A stretch of 37,848 bases of DNA from CAYFMP01 sp964344215 (GTDB lineage: Bacteria > Pseudomonadota > Alphaproteobacteria > Rhodospirillales > Casp-alpha2), in NCBI GenBank assembly GCA_964344215.1, contig CAYFMP010000032.1, forward strand, positions 1 through 37,848, read 5' to 3'. The notes under the pieces are model-generated. The model saw only the letters and a program-made list of their open reading frames with translations, had not been told where the DNA came from and did not search any database. Position 1 is the first letter of the stretch; every line of letters starts with the position of its first letter. The position numbers and the translations under genes were made by a program. Shown here one piece after another: positions 19,487 to 28,167 of the stretch.

Positions 19487-21103
19487 ATGACAACGGAGGC
19501 AAAGATGCGGGAGCAAGCGGCGGCGACGGAGCCGCCCGCCAAGAGAGGCGGCCGGCGGTCCGGCGGCCGGACGGCGCGGGTCGCGTTGCGCGAGGCTGGC
19601 CCGGCCCAGCGTCCGATCCGGCCCGGCATGGAAGGCGGCCGTTACAGGCCCCTGAGCGATCGCGACCTGGAGCGTATCCACGAGACCTCGCTCGATCTCC
19701 TGGAAAACGTCGGCATCGCCGACGCCATCGACGATTGGCGGGATCGGGTCGTCGCCGCAGGCGGCTGGATGACCGACGAGGGCCGGCTCTGTTTCCCGCG
19801 CGGGCTGGTCGAGGACTGCATCGCCAAGGCCGGGCGTGGATTCACCGTTTTCGGCCGCGACCCGAAACACGACCTCGATGTCTCGGGCGTCCGGGTTCAC
19901 TTCGGCGGCGGCAGCGCCACGGTCGAAATCCTCGACGTCGCCACCAATCGCTACCGCGAGACACAGTTGCTCGATCTCTACGACATCACCCGTCTCGAGG
20001 ACAGCCTCGACAACATGCACTTCGTCATCCGGTCCTGCATCGCGCGCGACATGGTCGAGGCCGAAGACCTCGACATCAACACCGCCTACGCGGTCATGTC
20101 GGGAACGTCGAAGCACTTCATCACCAGCTTCTTCCAGCCCGAGCATGTCGACAAGGCGGTCGCCATGTTCGACATGTCGCTGGGCGGCGACGGCTCGGGC
20201 GAGAAATGGTGCAGGCGGCCCTTCGCCGAGGCTATCGTCACCTTCGTCGTGCCGCCGTTGCGTTTCGCCGAGGACGCGTGTCGAGTACTCGACGCGGCGG
20301 TGCGCAACGACATGCCGGCGATCCTGATCTCGGTCGGCCAGGCGGGGGCGACGGCGCCGGCCTCGCTTGCCGGCACTCTGACCCAAGGCAACGCTGAGGT
20401 GCTGGCGGCGCTGACCGCCATGAACTTGCTCAAACCCGGCCATCCCCTGTTCATGGGCAATTGGCCCTTCGTCGCCGATCTTCGCACCGGCGCCTTCGCC
20501 GGCGGCTCCGGCGAGATGGCGCTGCTGGCCGCCGGCGCGGCGCAGATGGCGCGCTTCTACGACATCCCGTCGAGCCTGTCGGCGGGGATGTCGAGCTCCA
20601 AGCAGCCGGACATCCAGTCGGGCTGGGAAAAGGGTTACCTCGCGACCATGGCCGGGCTCGCAGGCGGCAACATGATTACCCAGACGACGGGCATCCTGGC
20701 CGACATCATTGCATGCTCGCAGGAATCCTTCCTGCTCGATACCGACCTCTTGGGCGGCGTGCAGCGCGCCGTTCGCGGCATCGAGGTGACGGATGACAGC
20801 CTGTCGGCGGACGTCATCAGAGACGTCGTCAATGGCGAGGGTCATTTTCTCGGCCACGACCGGACGCTGGCGCTGATGGAAAGCGAATATGTCTATCCCG
20901 AGATCGCCGAGCGCCTGACGATCAAGGACTGGGCCGCCTGGAACGAGAAGGATATCCGCCAGCGCGCCCGACAGAAGTTGGGCGAGATCATGCGCGAATA
21001 CTATCCCGACCACATCGACCCGGCGGACGACGCCCGCATCCGCGAGGCCTTCGATATCCGCCTTTCGCCCGAGAACATGAAACCGGGCGACGGCCGCTGG
21101 TAG
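19487..21103 (+). CDS. Trimethylamine methyltransferase (MttB) family protein, non-pyrrolysine
   Basis: A 538-residue MttB-family protein. Residues 1-45 are a basic, low-complexity tail; the TIM-barrel domain follows (HETSLDLLENVGIADAI near 70, VRVHFGGGSATVEILD near 140, SSSKQPDIQSGWEK near 370). There is no in-frame TAG, so it is not a pyrrolysine enzyme. Non-pyrrolysine MttB members remove methyl groups from quaternary amines such as glycine betaine, proline betaine or carnitine onto a corrinoid protein, but no corrinoid protein or activator gene is visible here. It sits between a DMGDH-like gene and an aldehyde dehydrogenase gene. GGGGAGGAA precedes the ATG at a good distance. Confidence 0.85.
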   Translation: MTTEAKMREQAAATEPPAKRGGRRSGGRTARVALREAGPAQRPIRPGMEGGRYRPLSDRDLERIHETSLDLLENVGIADAIDDWRDRVVAAGGWMTDEGRLCFPRGLVEDCIAKAGRGFTVFGRDPKHDLDVSGVRVHFGGGSATVEILDVATNRYRETQLLDLYDITRLEDSLDNMHFVIRSCIARDMVEAEDLDINTAYAVMSGTSKHFITSFFQPEHVDKAVAMFDMSLGGDGSGEKWCRRPFAEAIVTFVVPPLRFAEDACRVLDAAVRNDMPAILISVGQAGATAPASLAGTLTQGNAEVLAALTAMNLLKPGHPLFMGNWPFVADLRTGAFAGGSGEMALLAAGAAQMARFYDIPSSLSAGMSSSKQPDIQSGWEKGYLATMAGLAGGNMITQTTGILADIIACSQESFLLDTDLLGGVQRAVRGIEVTDDSLSADVIRDVVNGEGHFLGHDRTLALMESEYVYPEIAERLTIKDWAAWNEKDIRQRARQKLGEIMREYYPDHIDPADDARIREAFDIRLSPENMKPGDGRW

Positions 21104-21141
21104 GGCCGGCCCGGACAGAACGAGAAAGAGGACGGACAATC

Positions 21142-22602
21142 ATGAACCAGATCGTCAAGGATTATTGGCAGAACTACATCGGCGGCGCCTGGAGTGACGG
21201 CTCCAAGGGCGAGCGCATATCGCTGATGGACCCGGCGACCGGCGAGCCCTTCGCCGAGGCCGCGAAAGCGACCGCCGAGGACGTCGACCGCGCCGTCGCG
21301 GCGGCCCGTGCCTGTGTCGATTCGCGGGCGCTCGTCGGCATGCGGCCGATGGACCGCGGGCGCATGGTGATCGATATGGGCCGCAAGCTGCGCGAACGTA
21401 AGGAAGAGATCGCCAACCTAGTCACCAAGGATTGCGGCAAGCGCATCTCGGAAGCGATGTCGGAGGTCGAGGGCTCGGCCCGGTATTTCGAGTTCTACGG
21501 CGGCATGGCCGACAAGATCGAAGGAAGATACGTCCCCCTCGGCGACGGCTATGTCGATTACGTAGTGCCCTACCCCTATGGTGTCACCGCGCACGTCATT
21601 CCGTGGAACTTTCCCAATCAGATGGTAGCGCGTTCCTTGGCGCCGGCACTCGCGGCGGGCAACGCGGCGGTCGTCAAATCAGCCGAACTCGACCCGCTCG
21701 CGGCTTATGTCTATGCCGAGCTGGCCGAGGAAGTCGGCCTGCCCGCGGGCGCCGTCAACATTATCTGTGGCATCGGCAGCGAGGCCGGCGCCGCCCTCGT
21801 CAGCCATCCGGGCATCGATCAGATCGTCTTCACCGGCTCGGTGCCTACCGGCCAGGCGATCATGCGCGCGGCGGCGGAAAATGTGGTTCCCTGCGTGCTC
21901 GAGCTCGGCGGCAAGTCGCCCGGCATCGTCTTTCCCGACGCCGACATGGATACCGTCATCGAAAATGCCACCGCCGGCATCTACATGAACTCGGGCCAGG
22001 TCTGCGACGCCATGTCGCGCCTCGTCGTTCACAACGACGTCTACGACGAAGTCGTCGATCGCATGGTCGAAATCGCCGAAGGGCTCAGCATCGGCCCCGG
22101 CATCGACGACAGCGAGATCACGCCATTGATCTCCGACGCCCAACTCGACCGGGTCGAGGGCTACGCGCTTTCGGGCGTCCAAGAGGGTGCCCGCGCCGTC
22201 GTCGGCGGACGGCGCCTCGACGACAGGGCCGGCTACTACATGGCGCCGACGGTGCTTGCCGAGGTTACGGCCGAGATGCGCGTCAATCGCGAGGAAATCT
22301 TCGGACCGGTGCTGTCCGTGCTCAGGTTCGAGACCGCCGAGGAAGCCGTCGCCATCGCCAACGGCACCGATTACGGGCTGGCCGCGGTGCTCTTCACCAA
22401 CGACCTCGACCGCGCCGTCTGGTGCACCGAGCGCCTTGACGCCGGCCAGGTCCACGTCAACGAATGGGGCGTCGGCGGCATCGAGACGCCGTTCGGCGGT
22501 TTCAAGAAATCCGGCATCGGCCGCGAAAAGGGCGTCGAATCGCTCGCCAATTACTACCAGTCCAAGAACGTCGGGTTCAAAATGCTGCAGGCGCCGGCCT
22601 GA
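21142..22602 (+). CDS. NAD(P)-dependent aldehyde dehydrogenase
   Basis: A 486-residue aldehyde dehydrogenase of full length. The catalytic pair is clear: E254 in LELGGKSPG and C288 in NSGQVCDAMSR. The NAD-binding part has PWNFPN at 154-159 and FTGSVPTGQAI at 230. EEIFGPVLSV and the C-terminal FGGFKKSGIGREKG are present. It should oxidise an aldehyde to the acid with NAD or NADP in the cytoplasm; betaine-aldehyde or amino-aldehyde substrates are likely from context but not proven. The ATG follows AAAGAGGACGG. It lies 38 bases after the MttB-family stop and 61 before the racemase-like gene, in the same direction. Confidence 0.9.
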   Translation: MNQIVKDYWQNYIGGAWSDGSKGERISLMDPATGEPFAEAAKATAEDVDRAVAAARACVDSRALVGMRPMDRGRMVIDMGRKLRERKEEIANLVTKDCGKRISEAMSEVEGSARYFEFYGGMADKIEGRYVPLGDGYVDYVVPYPYGVTAHVIPWNFPNQMVARSLAPALAAGNAAVVKSAELDPLAAYVYAELAEEVGLPAGAVNIICGIGSEAGAALVSHPGIDQIVFTGSVPTGQAIMRAAAENVVPCVLELGGKSPGIVFPDADMDTVIENATAGIYMNSGQVCDAMSRLVVHNDVYDEVVDRMVEIAEGLSIGPGIDDSEITPLISDAQLDRVEGYALSGVQEGARAVVGGRRLDDRAGYYMAPTVLAEVTAEMRVNREEIFGPVLSVLRFETAEEAVAIANGTDYGLAAVLFTNDLDRAVWCTERLDAGQVHVNEWGVGGIETPFGGFKKSGIGREKGVESLANYYQSKNVGFKMLQAPA

Positions 22603-22663
22603 CGGCGATCGAAGAAAGGCGACGACAACACGGCCAGGGAAGAACAGATCGGGAGAACCAGCG

Positions 22664-23395
22664 ATGATATATAAAGCGCGCGAAGGGCAGATCACCTACG
22701 GCGAAGCCATCGGTATCATCATGATGGAGACCTTCATGCCGTTTCCGCCGGGATCGCCGGGTAATGCCTCGACCTTTCGCTATCCGGTCCGTTACGAAGT
22801 CGTCGAGGGCGCCGACATGGAGCGGGTCGTCTACAATCCGGACCGCAAACTGTTGGCGCCGTTCCTCGCGGCCGGGCGCAAACTGGTCCGCGACGGCGTC
22901 AAGGCGGTGACCGGCAACTGCGGCTTCATGGTGCTGTTCCAGGACGACATGGCCCGCGAGCTGCCGGTGCCGGTCTTCATGTCGAGCCTCCTGCAGCTGC
23001 CGTTCATCTCGCGCCTGCTCAAGCCCGGCGAAAAGGTCGGCGTCGTCACCGCCTCGAAGAAGACGTTGACCCCGGACCACCTGCGCGCCGCCACCGGCGG
23101 CGCCAATATTCCGATCGCCATCGCCGGCATGGAGGGACGACCCTATTTCGATTCCGCCATCCACGCCGAACAGGGCGAGCTCGACTTCGACGGCGTCGAG
23201 GCCGAGGTCGTCGCGGCGGCCTGCGAGTTGGCCGGGGACGACGACGTCAAGGCGATCCTGTTCGAATGCACCGACCTGCCGCCCTACGCGGCAGCCGCTC
23301 AGGAGGCAACGGGGCTACCGGTATTCGACTACACGACGATGGCCGACTACGTTTTCTCAGGCCTCGCCCGTAAGCGGTTCGAGGGACTCTATTGA
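22664..23395 (+). CDS. Aspartate/glutamate (hydantoin) racemase-like protein
   Basis: A 243-residue protein of the Asp/Glu/hydantoin racemase superfamily. The first catalytic cysteine position is present in AVTGNCGFMVLFQ (about residue 86) and the second in AILFECTDLPPYA (about 207), each flanked by the usual small residues. The middle has KVGVVTASKKTL. Such two-cysteine proteins interconvert amino-acid enantiomers or act as maleate isomerases and arylmalonate decarboxylases, so the reaction is open. The ATG at 22664 is preceded by GGGAGAA. It follows the aldehyde dehydrogenase and precedes an alcohol-dehydrogenase-like gene in the catabolic run. Confidence 0.75.
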   Translation: MIYKAREGQITYGEAIGIIMMETFMPFPPGSPGNASTFRYPVRYEVVEGADMERVVYNPDRKLLAPFLAAGRKLVRDGVKAVTGNCGFMVLFQDDMARELPVPVFMSSLLQLPFISRLLKPGEKVGVVTASKKTLTPDHLRAATGGANIPIAIAGMEGRPYFDSAIHAEQGELDFDGVEAEVVAAACELAGDDDVKAILFECTDLPPYAAAAQEATGLPVFDYTTMADYVFSGLARKRFEGLY

Positions 23396-23422
23396 GCCGC
23401 CCGAAGCGCGCGAGGTGAGACG

Positions 23423-24532
23423 ATGACCGGGCTTCCCGAAACCATGCGTGCCGTCCTGCTTACCGGTCACGGCGGCCTCGACAAGCTCGAGTTTCGCGAC
23501 GACGTGCCGGTGCCGCAACCGAGGCCCGGCGAGGCGCTGGTCAGGGTCGGTGCCTGCGGCATGAACAACACCGACATCAACACCCGCATCGGCTGGTATT
23601 CGAAGGCCGTCAGCGAAGGCACCACCGCCGACGGCGGCGCCGACGGTTTCGAGGGCGTCGACCAGCAGGCCAGCACCTGGGAGCGCTCGGGCTTGACGTT
23701 CCCGCGCATCCAAGGCGCCGACGTCGCCGGCGAGGTCGTCGCGCTCGGCGACGGCGGCGACCCGGCGATGATCGGCAGGCGTGTCCTCATCGACACCTGG
23801 CTGCGCGACTGGAACGACCCCTTGAACCTCGACAAGTGCGGCTATTTCGGTTCCGAGTGCGACGGCGGCTACGCCGAGTTCACCAAGGCGCCGCTCGCCA
23901 ACCTGCATCCGATCGACAGCGACCTTTCCGACGCCGAACTCGCCACTTTCGCCACCGCCTATGTCACCGCCGAACACATGCTGGTCCGGGCCGCCGTCGG
24001 CGACGGCGACGCCGTGCTGATCCCGGGTGCGTCCGGCGGCGTCGGCTCGGCCCTGATTCAGCTGGTGCGGCGGCGCGGCGGCGTAGCGATCGCTATGTCG
24101 AGTCCGTCGAAAACCGAGCAGGTGCGAGCGATTGGCGCCGAGGCCGTTATCGAACGGGCGCCGGAAGACCTGAGGCAGGCACTTGTCGACGCCATCGGCA
24201 AGAAGACCGTCGATGTCGTCGCCGACGTCGTCGGCGGTCCGTTGTGGCCGCAGTTCCTCGACGTCCTGCGCCTGGGCGGGCGCTACACGTGCGCCGGCGC
24301 CATCGCCGGGCCGATCGTCGAACTCGACCTGCGCACCTTCTATCTCAAGAACCTGACGCTGAGCGGCGCCACCATCGTTCCGCCCGGTCTGTTCGCCGAC
24401 CTGGTCGGCTACATCGAATCGGGCGAGATCAGGCCGTTGCTGGCCGCCACCTACCCCCTCGAAGACCTCGGCGCGGCTCAACAGGCGTTCCTCGAGAAAG
24501 ACCACGTCGGCAATATCGTCATGACGCCGTGA
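23423..24532 (+). CDS. Medium-chain alcohol dehydrogenase / quinone-oxidoreductase family protein
   Basis: A 369-residue MDR-family enzyme. The GroES-like domain starts at MRAVLLTGHGGLDKLEF, with ACGMNNTDINTRIGWYSKA around residue 48, where classical ADHs have the zinc ligands. The nucleotide-binding motif is LIPGASGGVGSALIQLV (about 199-215). LDKCGYFGSECDGGYAEF shows cysteines at about 136 and 142 that do not form the usual structural-zinc set, so zinc-dependence is uncertain. It should reduce or oxidise a carbonyl compound with NAD(P)H. The ATG follows CGAGGTGAG, 27 bases after the racemase stop. It is the last gene of the catabolic run; the next gene starts 168 bases later with its own strong leader. 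Confidence 0.8.
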   Translation: MTGLPETMRAVLLTGHGGLDKLEFRDDVPVPQPRPGEALVRVGACGMNNTDINTRIGWYSKAVSEGTTADGGADGFEGVDQQASTWERSGLTFPRIQGADVAGEVVALGDGGDPAMIGRRVLIDTWLRDWNDPLNLDKCGYFGSECDGGYAEFTKAPLANLHPIDSDLSDAELATFATAYVTAEHMLVRAAVGDGDAVLIPGASGGVGSALIQLVRRRGGVAIAMSSPSKTEQVRAIGAEAVIERAPEDLRQALVDAIGKKTVDVVADVVGGPLWPQFLDVLRLGGRYTCAGAIAGPIVELDLRTFYLKNLTLSGATIVPPGLFADLVGYIESGEIRPLLAATYPLEDLGAAQQAFLEKDHVGNIVMTP

Positions 24533-24700
24533 CAGCGGTGTGTCGATCTGCCGGCCGCTCTTACGATCACGGGGTCCAAAGTTGACTCGCAATAATTCCT
24601 TGCAGTAGCGTTGAACCATTCTAATTCCTTCCCGCCGCACGCTCGGTGGGACCAATCAAGCAGCCCCAATCGGTTGTGAAATAACTACAGGGAGGTACAA

Positions 24701-25978
24701 GTGAAAAAGTTTTGTTTGGTATTGGCTGCCATCGGCGTAGCCTTGCCTTCGTTCGCGGACACCAGCTTCGCGAAAGGCGACGAAGAGAACTTGTCGAAAC
24801 TGGGCTCCTTCAAGCGGACCGATTCCGGCCCGATGGAGCGCGTGCCGCAGGGCGGCAAATATGCCGATAACCTGGGCAAGATTCTGCAGAAGATCAAGAT
24901 GCCGGACGGTTTCAAGATCGAGCTGTTCGCCATCGTTCCGGATGCCCGCCACATGGCGGTCAGCCGCAACAAGGCGGCAGTTTGGGTCGGTACCCGCAAG
25001 ACCACCGTTTGGTCGGTCACCGATCGCGACATGGACAACGTCGCCGATACGGTCGAAGAGTTCAGCCCGAGCGTCAGCTTCGATATCCCGAACGGCGTCT
25101 GCTACACGCCGGACGGATTCCTCTACGTCGTCGAGCGCAACCGCGTCATGCTGTTTCCAGCCGCCGAGTACTTCATGGAAGGCTCCGATACCGTCGCCAT
25201 TCCGATCGTCAAACAAGGCGACCTGATCCCAGAGGACGAGGAATCCTACAACCACACGGCACGCATCTGCGCCATCGGTCCGGACAACAAGCTCTATATC
25301 TCTTTGGGTCAGCCGTTCAACGTTTCGCCGGCCGAAAAGCAGGAACTCTATGACCGGGTCGGCATCGGCGGCATGATCCGCATGAACCGCGACGGCACGG
25401 GACGTGAGGTAGTCGCCACCGGAATCCGCAATTCGGTCGGTCACGCCTTCAACCCGAAGGACGGGTCGCTGTGGTTCACCGACAACCAGGTCGACGGCAT
25501 GGGCGACGAGATTCCACCGGGCGAGTTGAACAGAATGCCGAAGATGGGCATGTGGTACGGCCACCCGTATTACGGCGGCGGCTCGGTTCGGACCAACGAA
25601 TACAAGGGACAGGAAATCCCGAAGGACAAGGCGGCCCGGTACGTCAAGCCGCAGGTCGAGATGATCGCCCATGCGGCCGATCTCGGCATGATGTTCTATA
25701 CGGGCAAGATGTTCCCGGAGAAATATCACAACGCCATCTTCAGCGCGCAACATGGCTCGTGGAACGCCATCAAACCGCGCGGCGCCCGGGTCATGGTCAC
25801 TTATCTCGACGCGAAAGGGAATGCCGCGAAAACGGAGCCTTTCGCGGAGGGGTGGATGAACGAGCACGGTGTCTACATGGGCCGGCCGGTCGACGTGCAA
25901 CAATACGTCGATGGCTCGCTCCTGGTCTCCGACGACAAGGCCGGCGCGATCTACCGTATCTCGTATCAAGGCAAGTAA
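24701..25978 (+). CDS. Secreted sorbosone/glucose-dehydrogenase-like beta-propeller protein
   Basis: A 425-residue protein with an N-terminal signal peptide (cleavage near residue 24). The rest is a six-bladed beta-propeller of the sorbosone/PQQ-dependent sugar dehydrogenase type: NGVCYTPDGFLYVVER, RNSVGHAFNPKDGSLWFTDN, HAADLGMMFYTG, FSAQHGSWNAIKPRG. It is likely a periplasmic PQQ or metal-dependent dehydrogenase of a small alcohol or aldehyde, or a scaffold protein. The start is GTG 24701 with a very strong GGGAGGTAC at 24690-24698, shared by three other genes of the locus. A strong terminator follows the stop, so the gene is probably its own transcription unit and highly expressed. Confidence 0.82.
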   Translation: MKKFCLVLAAIGVALPSFADTSFAKGDEENLSKLGSFKRTDSGPMERVPQGGKYADNLGKILQKIKMPDGFKIELFAIVPDARHMAVSRNKAAVWVGTRKTTVWSVTDRDMDNVADTVEEFSPSVSFDIPNGVCYTPDGFLYVVERNRVMLFPAAEYFMEGSDTVAIPIVKQGDLIPEDEESYNHTARICAIGPDNKLYISLGQPFNVSPAEKQELYDRVGIGGMIRMNRDGTGREVVATGIRNSVGHAFNPKDGSLWFTDNQVDGMGDEIPPGELNRMPKMGMWYGHPYYGGGSVRTNEYKGQEIPKDKAARYVKPQVEMIAHAADLGMMFYTGKMFPEKYHNAIFSAQHGSWNAIKPRGARVMVTYLDAKGNAAKTEPFAEGWMNEHGVYMGRPVDVQQYVDGSLLVSDDKAGAIYRISYQGK

Positions 25979-25996
25979 GTCGACGACACCGAAAGA

Positions 25997-26031
25997 ATGG
26001 GCCGGGCGTCTTGCCCGGCCCATATCTTTTT
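25997..26031 (+). terminator. Rho-independent terminator after the sorbosone-dehydrogenase-like gene
   Basis: An 11-bp perfect stem (ATGGGCCGGGC, loop GTCTT, GCCCGGCCCAT) is followed by ATCTTTTTTA. It begins 18 bases after the stop at 25978. Confidence 0.9.
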
Positions 26032-26066
26032 AGTCCCATCTCTATCTGAACCCGAGACCGCTGCTT

Positions 26067-26405
26067 ATGAAATTCAGAAATCTATTGCATGCGCCGCTGC
26101 TGGTTATCGCAACCGCGGCGCTCGGCGGCGCCGCTTCGGCGGACGAGTTGGCCGCCGGCAAGGCGAAAGCACAAGCCATGTGCCAGACCTGCCATGGCAT
26201 GGACGGCAAGGCAACGATCCCGACGGCGCCCAACCTCAGCGGCCAGCAGAAGGAATACCTGAAGATTCAACTGGAGGCGTACCGCTCGGGCAAGCGTCGG
26301 CACGAGCAAATGACCATCATTTCGAAAATGCTCGGCGACGACGACATCGCCAATCTGGCCGAGTGGTATTCCAGCATCAAGATTTCCATCGAAATGCCGC
26401 GCTGA
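26067..26405 (+). CDS. Small periplasmic class I cytochrome c
   Basis: A 112-residue protein with a signal peptide (residues 1-25, ending ASA). The single haem site is CQTCH, with C39, C42 and H43; M82 in EQMTI is the likely distal ligand. The mature protein of about 87 residues is the size of a cytochrome c553/c551-type electron carrier. Its position between two PQQ-linked genes suggests that it takes electrons from a periplasmic quinoprotein to an oxidase, though the partner is inferred. It begins 36 bases after a terminator, so it needs its own promoter; no strong ribosome-binding site is seen before the ATG. The ABC ATPase gene begins 85 bases downstream. Confidence 0.88.
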   Translation: MKFRNLLHAPLLVIATAALGGAASADELAAGKAKAQAMCQTCHGMDGKATIPTAPNLSGQQKEYLKIQLEAYRSGKRRHEQMTIISKMLGDDDIANLAEWYSSIKISIEMPR

Positions 26406-26490
26406 GCCGGGAAGCCCCGCCGCCATCCCGTTCGCACCTCGTGGCCGTCGGGTCGCACCGGCATAATCGGGGGAAACAGGAACAGATCAC

Positions 26491-27249
26491 ATGGCTTCGA
26501 TCTCCCAATCACCCGACACTGCCGCCCTGGAAATCTCCGGGCTCGGCTACAGTTACGGCGACAGGCCGGCGCTCGCTGATGTCGGGTTCCGGGTTGAAGA
26601 GGGCCGGTTCAAGGTTCTGCTCGGGCTGAACGGCGCCGGCAAGACGACGCTTTTCTCATTGATCACCAGGCTGTTCGAAAGCCCGAATGGGGCTATACGG
26701 GTCAAGGGCGCCGACTTGAAGGCAAGCTCCCGGCATGCGTTGTCCCGCATGGGCGTCGTCTTTCAGGCGCCGACTCTCGACCTCGACTTAAGCGTCCGCC
26801 AGAACCTGATGTATCACAGCGCCTTGCACGGCATGGCCAAGGCCGAGGCTGAGACGCGCATGGAGGAAGAACTCGACCGCCTGGGGATGGCCGACCGACG
26901 GGGCGAACGCGTTCGCCTTCTGAATGGCGGACACCGGCGGCGGGTCGAGATCGCCCGTGCCCTCATGCACAGGCCTTCGCTGCTGCTGCTCGACGAGCCG
27001 ACGGTCGGGCTCGACGTGCCGACCCGGCGCGACATCGTCGATCACGTTCATCGCCTGGCCCGGAAAAGCGGAATCGCCGTTTTGTGGGCGACCCACCTGA
27101 TCGACGAAATCTCGGAGGACGACGACGTGATGATCCTTCATGAAGGGCGGCTGCTGGCCGATGGAAATCTGGAAGAGGTGGCCCGGGCGAACGGCGTTGA
27201 GACGATTGCCGAAGCCTTCGATACGCTGACCGGGGGAGAGAACGAATGA
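26491..27249 (+). CDS. ABC transporter ATPase of the PQQ-dependent alcohol dehydrogenase system
   Basis: A 252-residue ABC ATPase. Walker A is GLNGAGKTT at residues 45-53; Walker B is LLLLDEP at 164-170; the H-loop His is H202 (LWATHL). The ABC signature is LNGGHRRRVEIARAL at 144-158, not the usual LSGGQ; I know this variant from ATPases that accompany PQQ-dependent alcohol dehydrogenases. It pairs with the permease encoded next, whose start overlaps its stop (ATGA at 27246-27249). What the transporter moves is unknown; a substrate alcohol, PQQ or a maturation factor are possibilities. The gene begins 85 bases after the small cytochrome c gene. Confidence 0.88.
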   Translation: MASISQSPDTAALEISGLGYSYGDRPALADVGFRVEEGRFKVLLGLNGAGKTTLFSLITRLFESPNGAIRVKGADLKASSRHALSRMGVVFQAPTLDLDLSVRQNLMYHSALHGMAKAEAETRMEEELDRLGMADRRGERVRLLNGGHRRRVEIARALMHRPSLLLLDEPTVGLDVPTRRDIVDHVHRLARKSGIAVLWATHLIDEISEDDDVMILHEGRLLADGNLEEVARANGVETIAEAFDTLTGGENE

Positions 27250-28055
27250 CCGCCGTTTACGCATGGCGCTGTCTGATTGGCGTGTTGGCCCGCGAATCCC
27301 TGCGCTTCGTCCACCAACGCGAACGGTTCGCCGCCGCGTTGGTGCGGCCGCTGGTCTGGTTGCTGGTCTTCGCCGCCGGTTTTCGCGCGGCCCTTGGCAT
27401 TTCGATCATACCGCCCTACGAAACCTACATTCCCTACGAGGTTTACATCGCGCCGGGCTTGGTCGGGATGATCCAGTTGTTCAACGGCATGCAGAGTTCG
27501 CTCTCCATGGTGTACGACCGAGAAATGGGCAGCATGCGGGTGCTGCTCGTCAGTCCGTTGCCACGCTGGTACCTGCTGACCTGCAAGCTGCTGGCCGGAA
27601 CCTTCGTCTCCATCCTGCAGGTCTATGCGTTCCTTCTCGTCGCCGCCCTGTTCGGGATCGTTATGCCGGCCGCGGGATATTTCTGGCTGTTGCCGGCGCT
27701 GGTCGTCTGTGGGCTGATGGTCGGCGCCTTCGCCATGCTTCTGTCGTCGGTCATCAAGCAGCTCGAGAACTTTGCCGGCGTCATGAATTTCGTGATCTTC
27801 CCGATGTTCTTTCTGTCTTCGGCTCTCTATCCACTTTGGAGAATGCGCGAAAGCAGCGAATGGCTGTATCAGATCTGTGCCCTGAATCCCTTTACCTACG
27901 TCGTCGAGCTGATCCGCCACGCTCTCTATGGGCGTTTCAATGGAGAAGCCGCATTGATTGTCGCCGTGGCGTTGGGAGTCTTTCTGGCGGCCGCCATCTA
28001 CGCTTATGATCCTGCCCGCGGCATGATTCGCCGCCGCGCCGCCGCGGGGGGTTGA
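27246..28055 (+). CDS. ABC-2 type permease of the PQQ alcohol system (PedC-like)
   Basis: A 269-residue permease of the ABC-2 family, the type found beside the PQQ-linked ATPase. About six membrane helices are seen between residues 30 and 260, including LVRPLVWLLVFAAGFRAAL and LLPALVVCGLMVGAFAMLL. The conserved MVYDREMGSMRVLLVSPLPRW loop (residues 89-109) is the coupling region for the ATPase. It forms a transporter in the inner membrane with the product of the overlapping upstream gene. ABC-2 permeases usually export or flip their substrate, while the binding protein encoded at 29470 would suggest uptake, so the direction is unclear. The first pqqA begins 112 bases downstream. Confidence 0.87.
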   Translation: MTAVYAWRCLIGVLARESLRFVHQRERFAAALVRPLVWLLVFAAGFRAALGISIIPPYETYIPYEVYIAPGLVGMIQLFNGMQSSLSMVYDREMGSMRVLLVSPLPRWYLLTCKLLAGTFVSILQVYAFLLVAALFGIVMPAAGYFWLLPALVVCGLMVGAFAMLLSSVIKQLENFAGVMNFVIFPMFFLSSALYPLWRMRESSEWLYQICALNPFTYVVELIRHALYGRFNGEAALIVAVALGVFLAAAIYAYDPARGMIRRRAAAGG

Positions 28056-28092
28056 AGCCCACCGGCACCGGAGGTTCCAGCGCCACGCCGGC

Positions 28093-28121
28093 TTGCCTTT
28101 TTTGCACCGATAAGCGACAGT
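28093..28121 (+). promoter_or_regulatory. Predicted promoter of pqqA copy 1
   Basis: TTGCCT (28093-28098), a 17-base spacer and GACAGT (28116-28121) align with TTGCAT and CATAGT before copy 2. Only conservation between the copies supports it. A palindrome GACAGTCTGTC (28116-28126) and the inverted repeat CCCGT/ACGGG (28128-28142) are directly downstream. Confidence 0.35.
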
Positions 28122-28167
28122 CTGTCACCCGTTTCGCACGGGATCCGTCTATAAGGGAGGTACTCAC

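Noticed and set aside
19388..21139. A 583-codon minus-strand frame opposite the MttB-family gene
   Set aside because: It mirrors the conserved MttB-family gene and shows no domain of its own.
24656..26023. A 455-codon minus-strand frame opposite the sorbosone-dehydrogenase-like gene
   Set aside because: It lies opposite a gene with a signal peptide, strong ribosome-binding site and terminator; composition is shadow-like.
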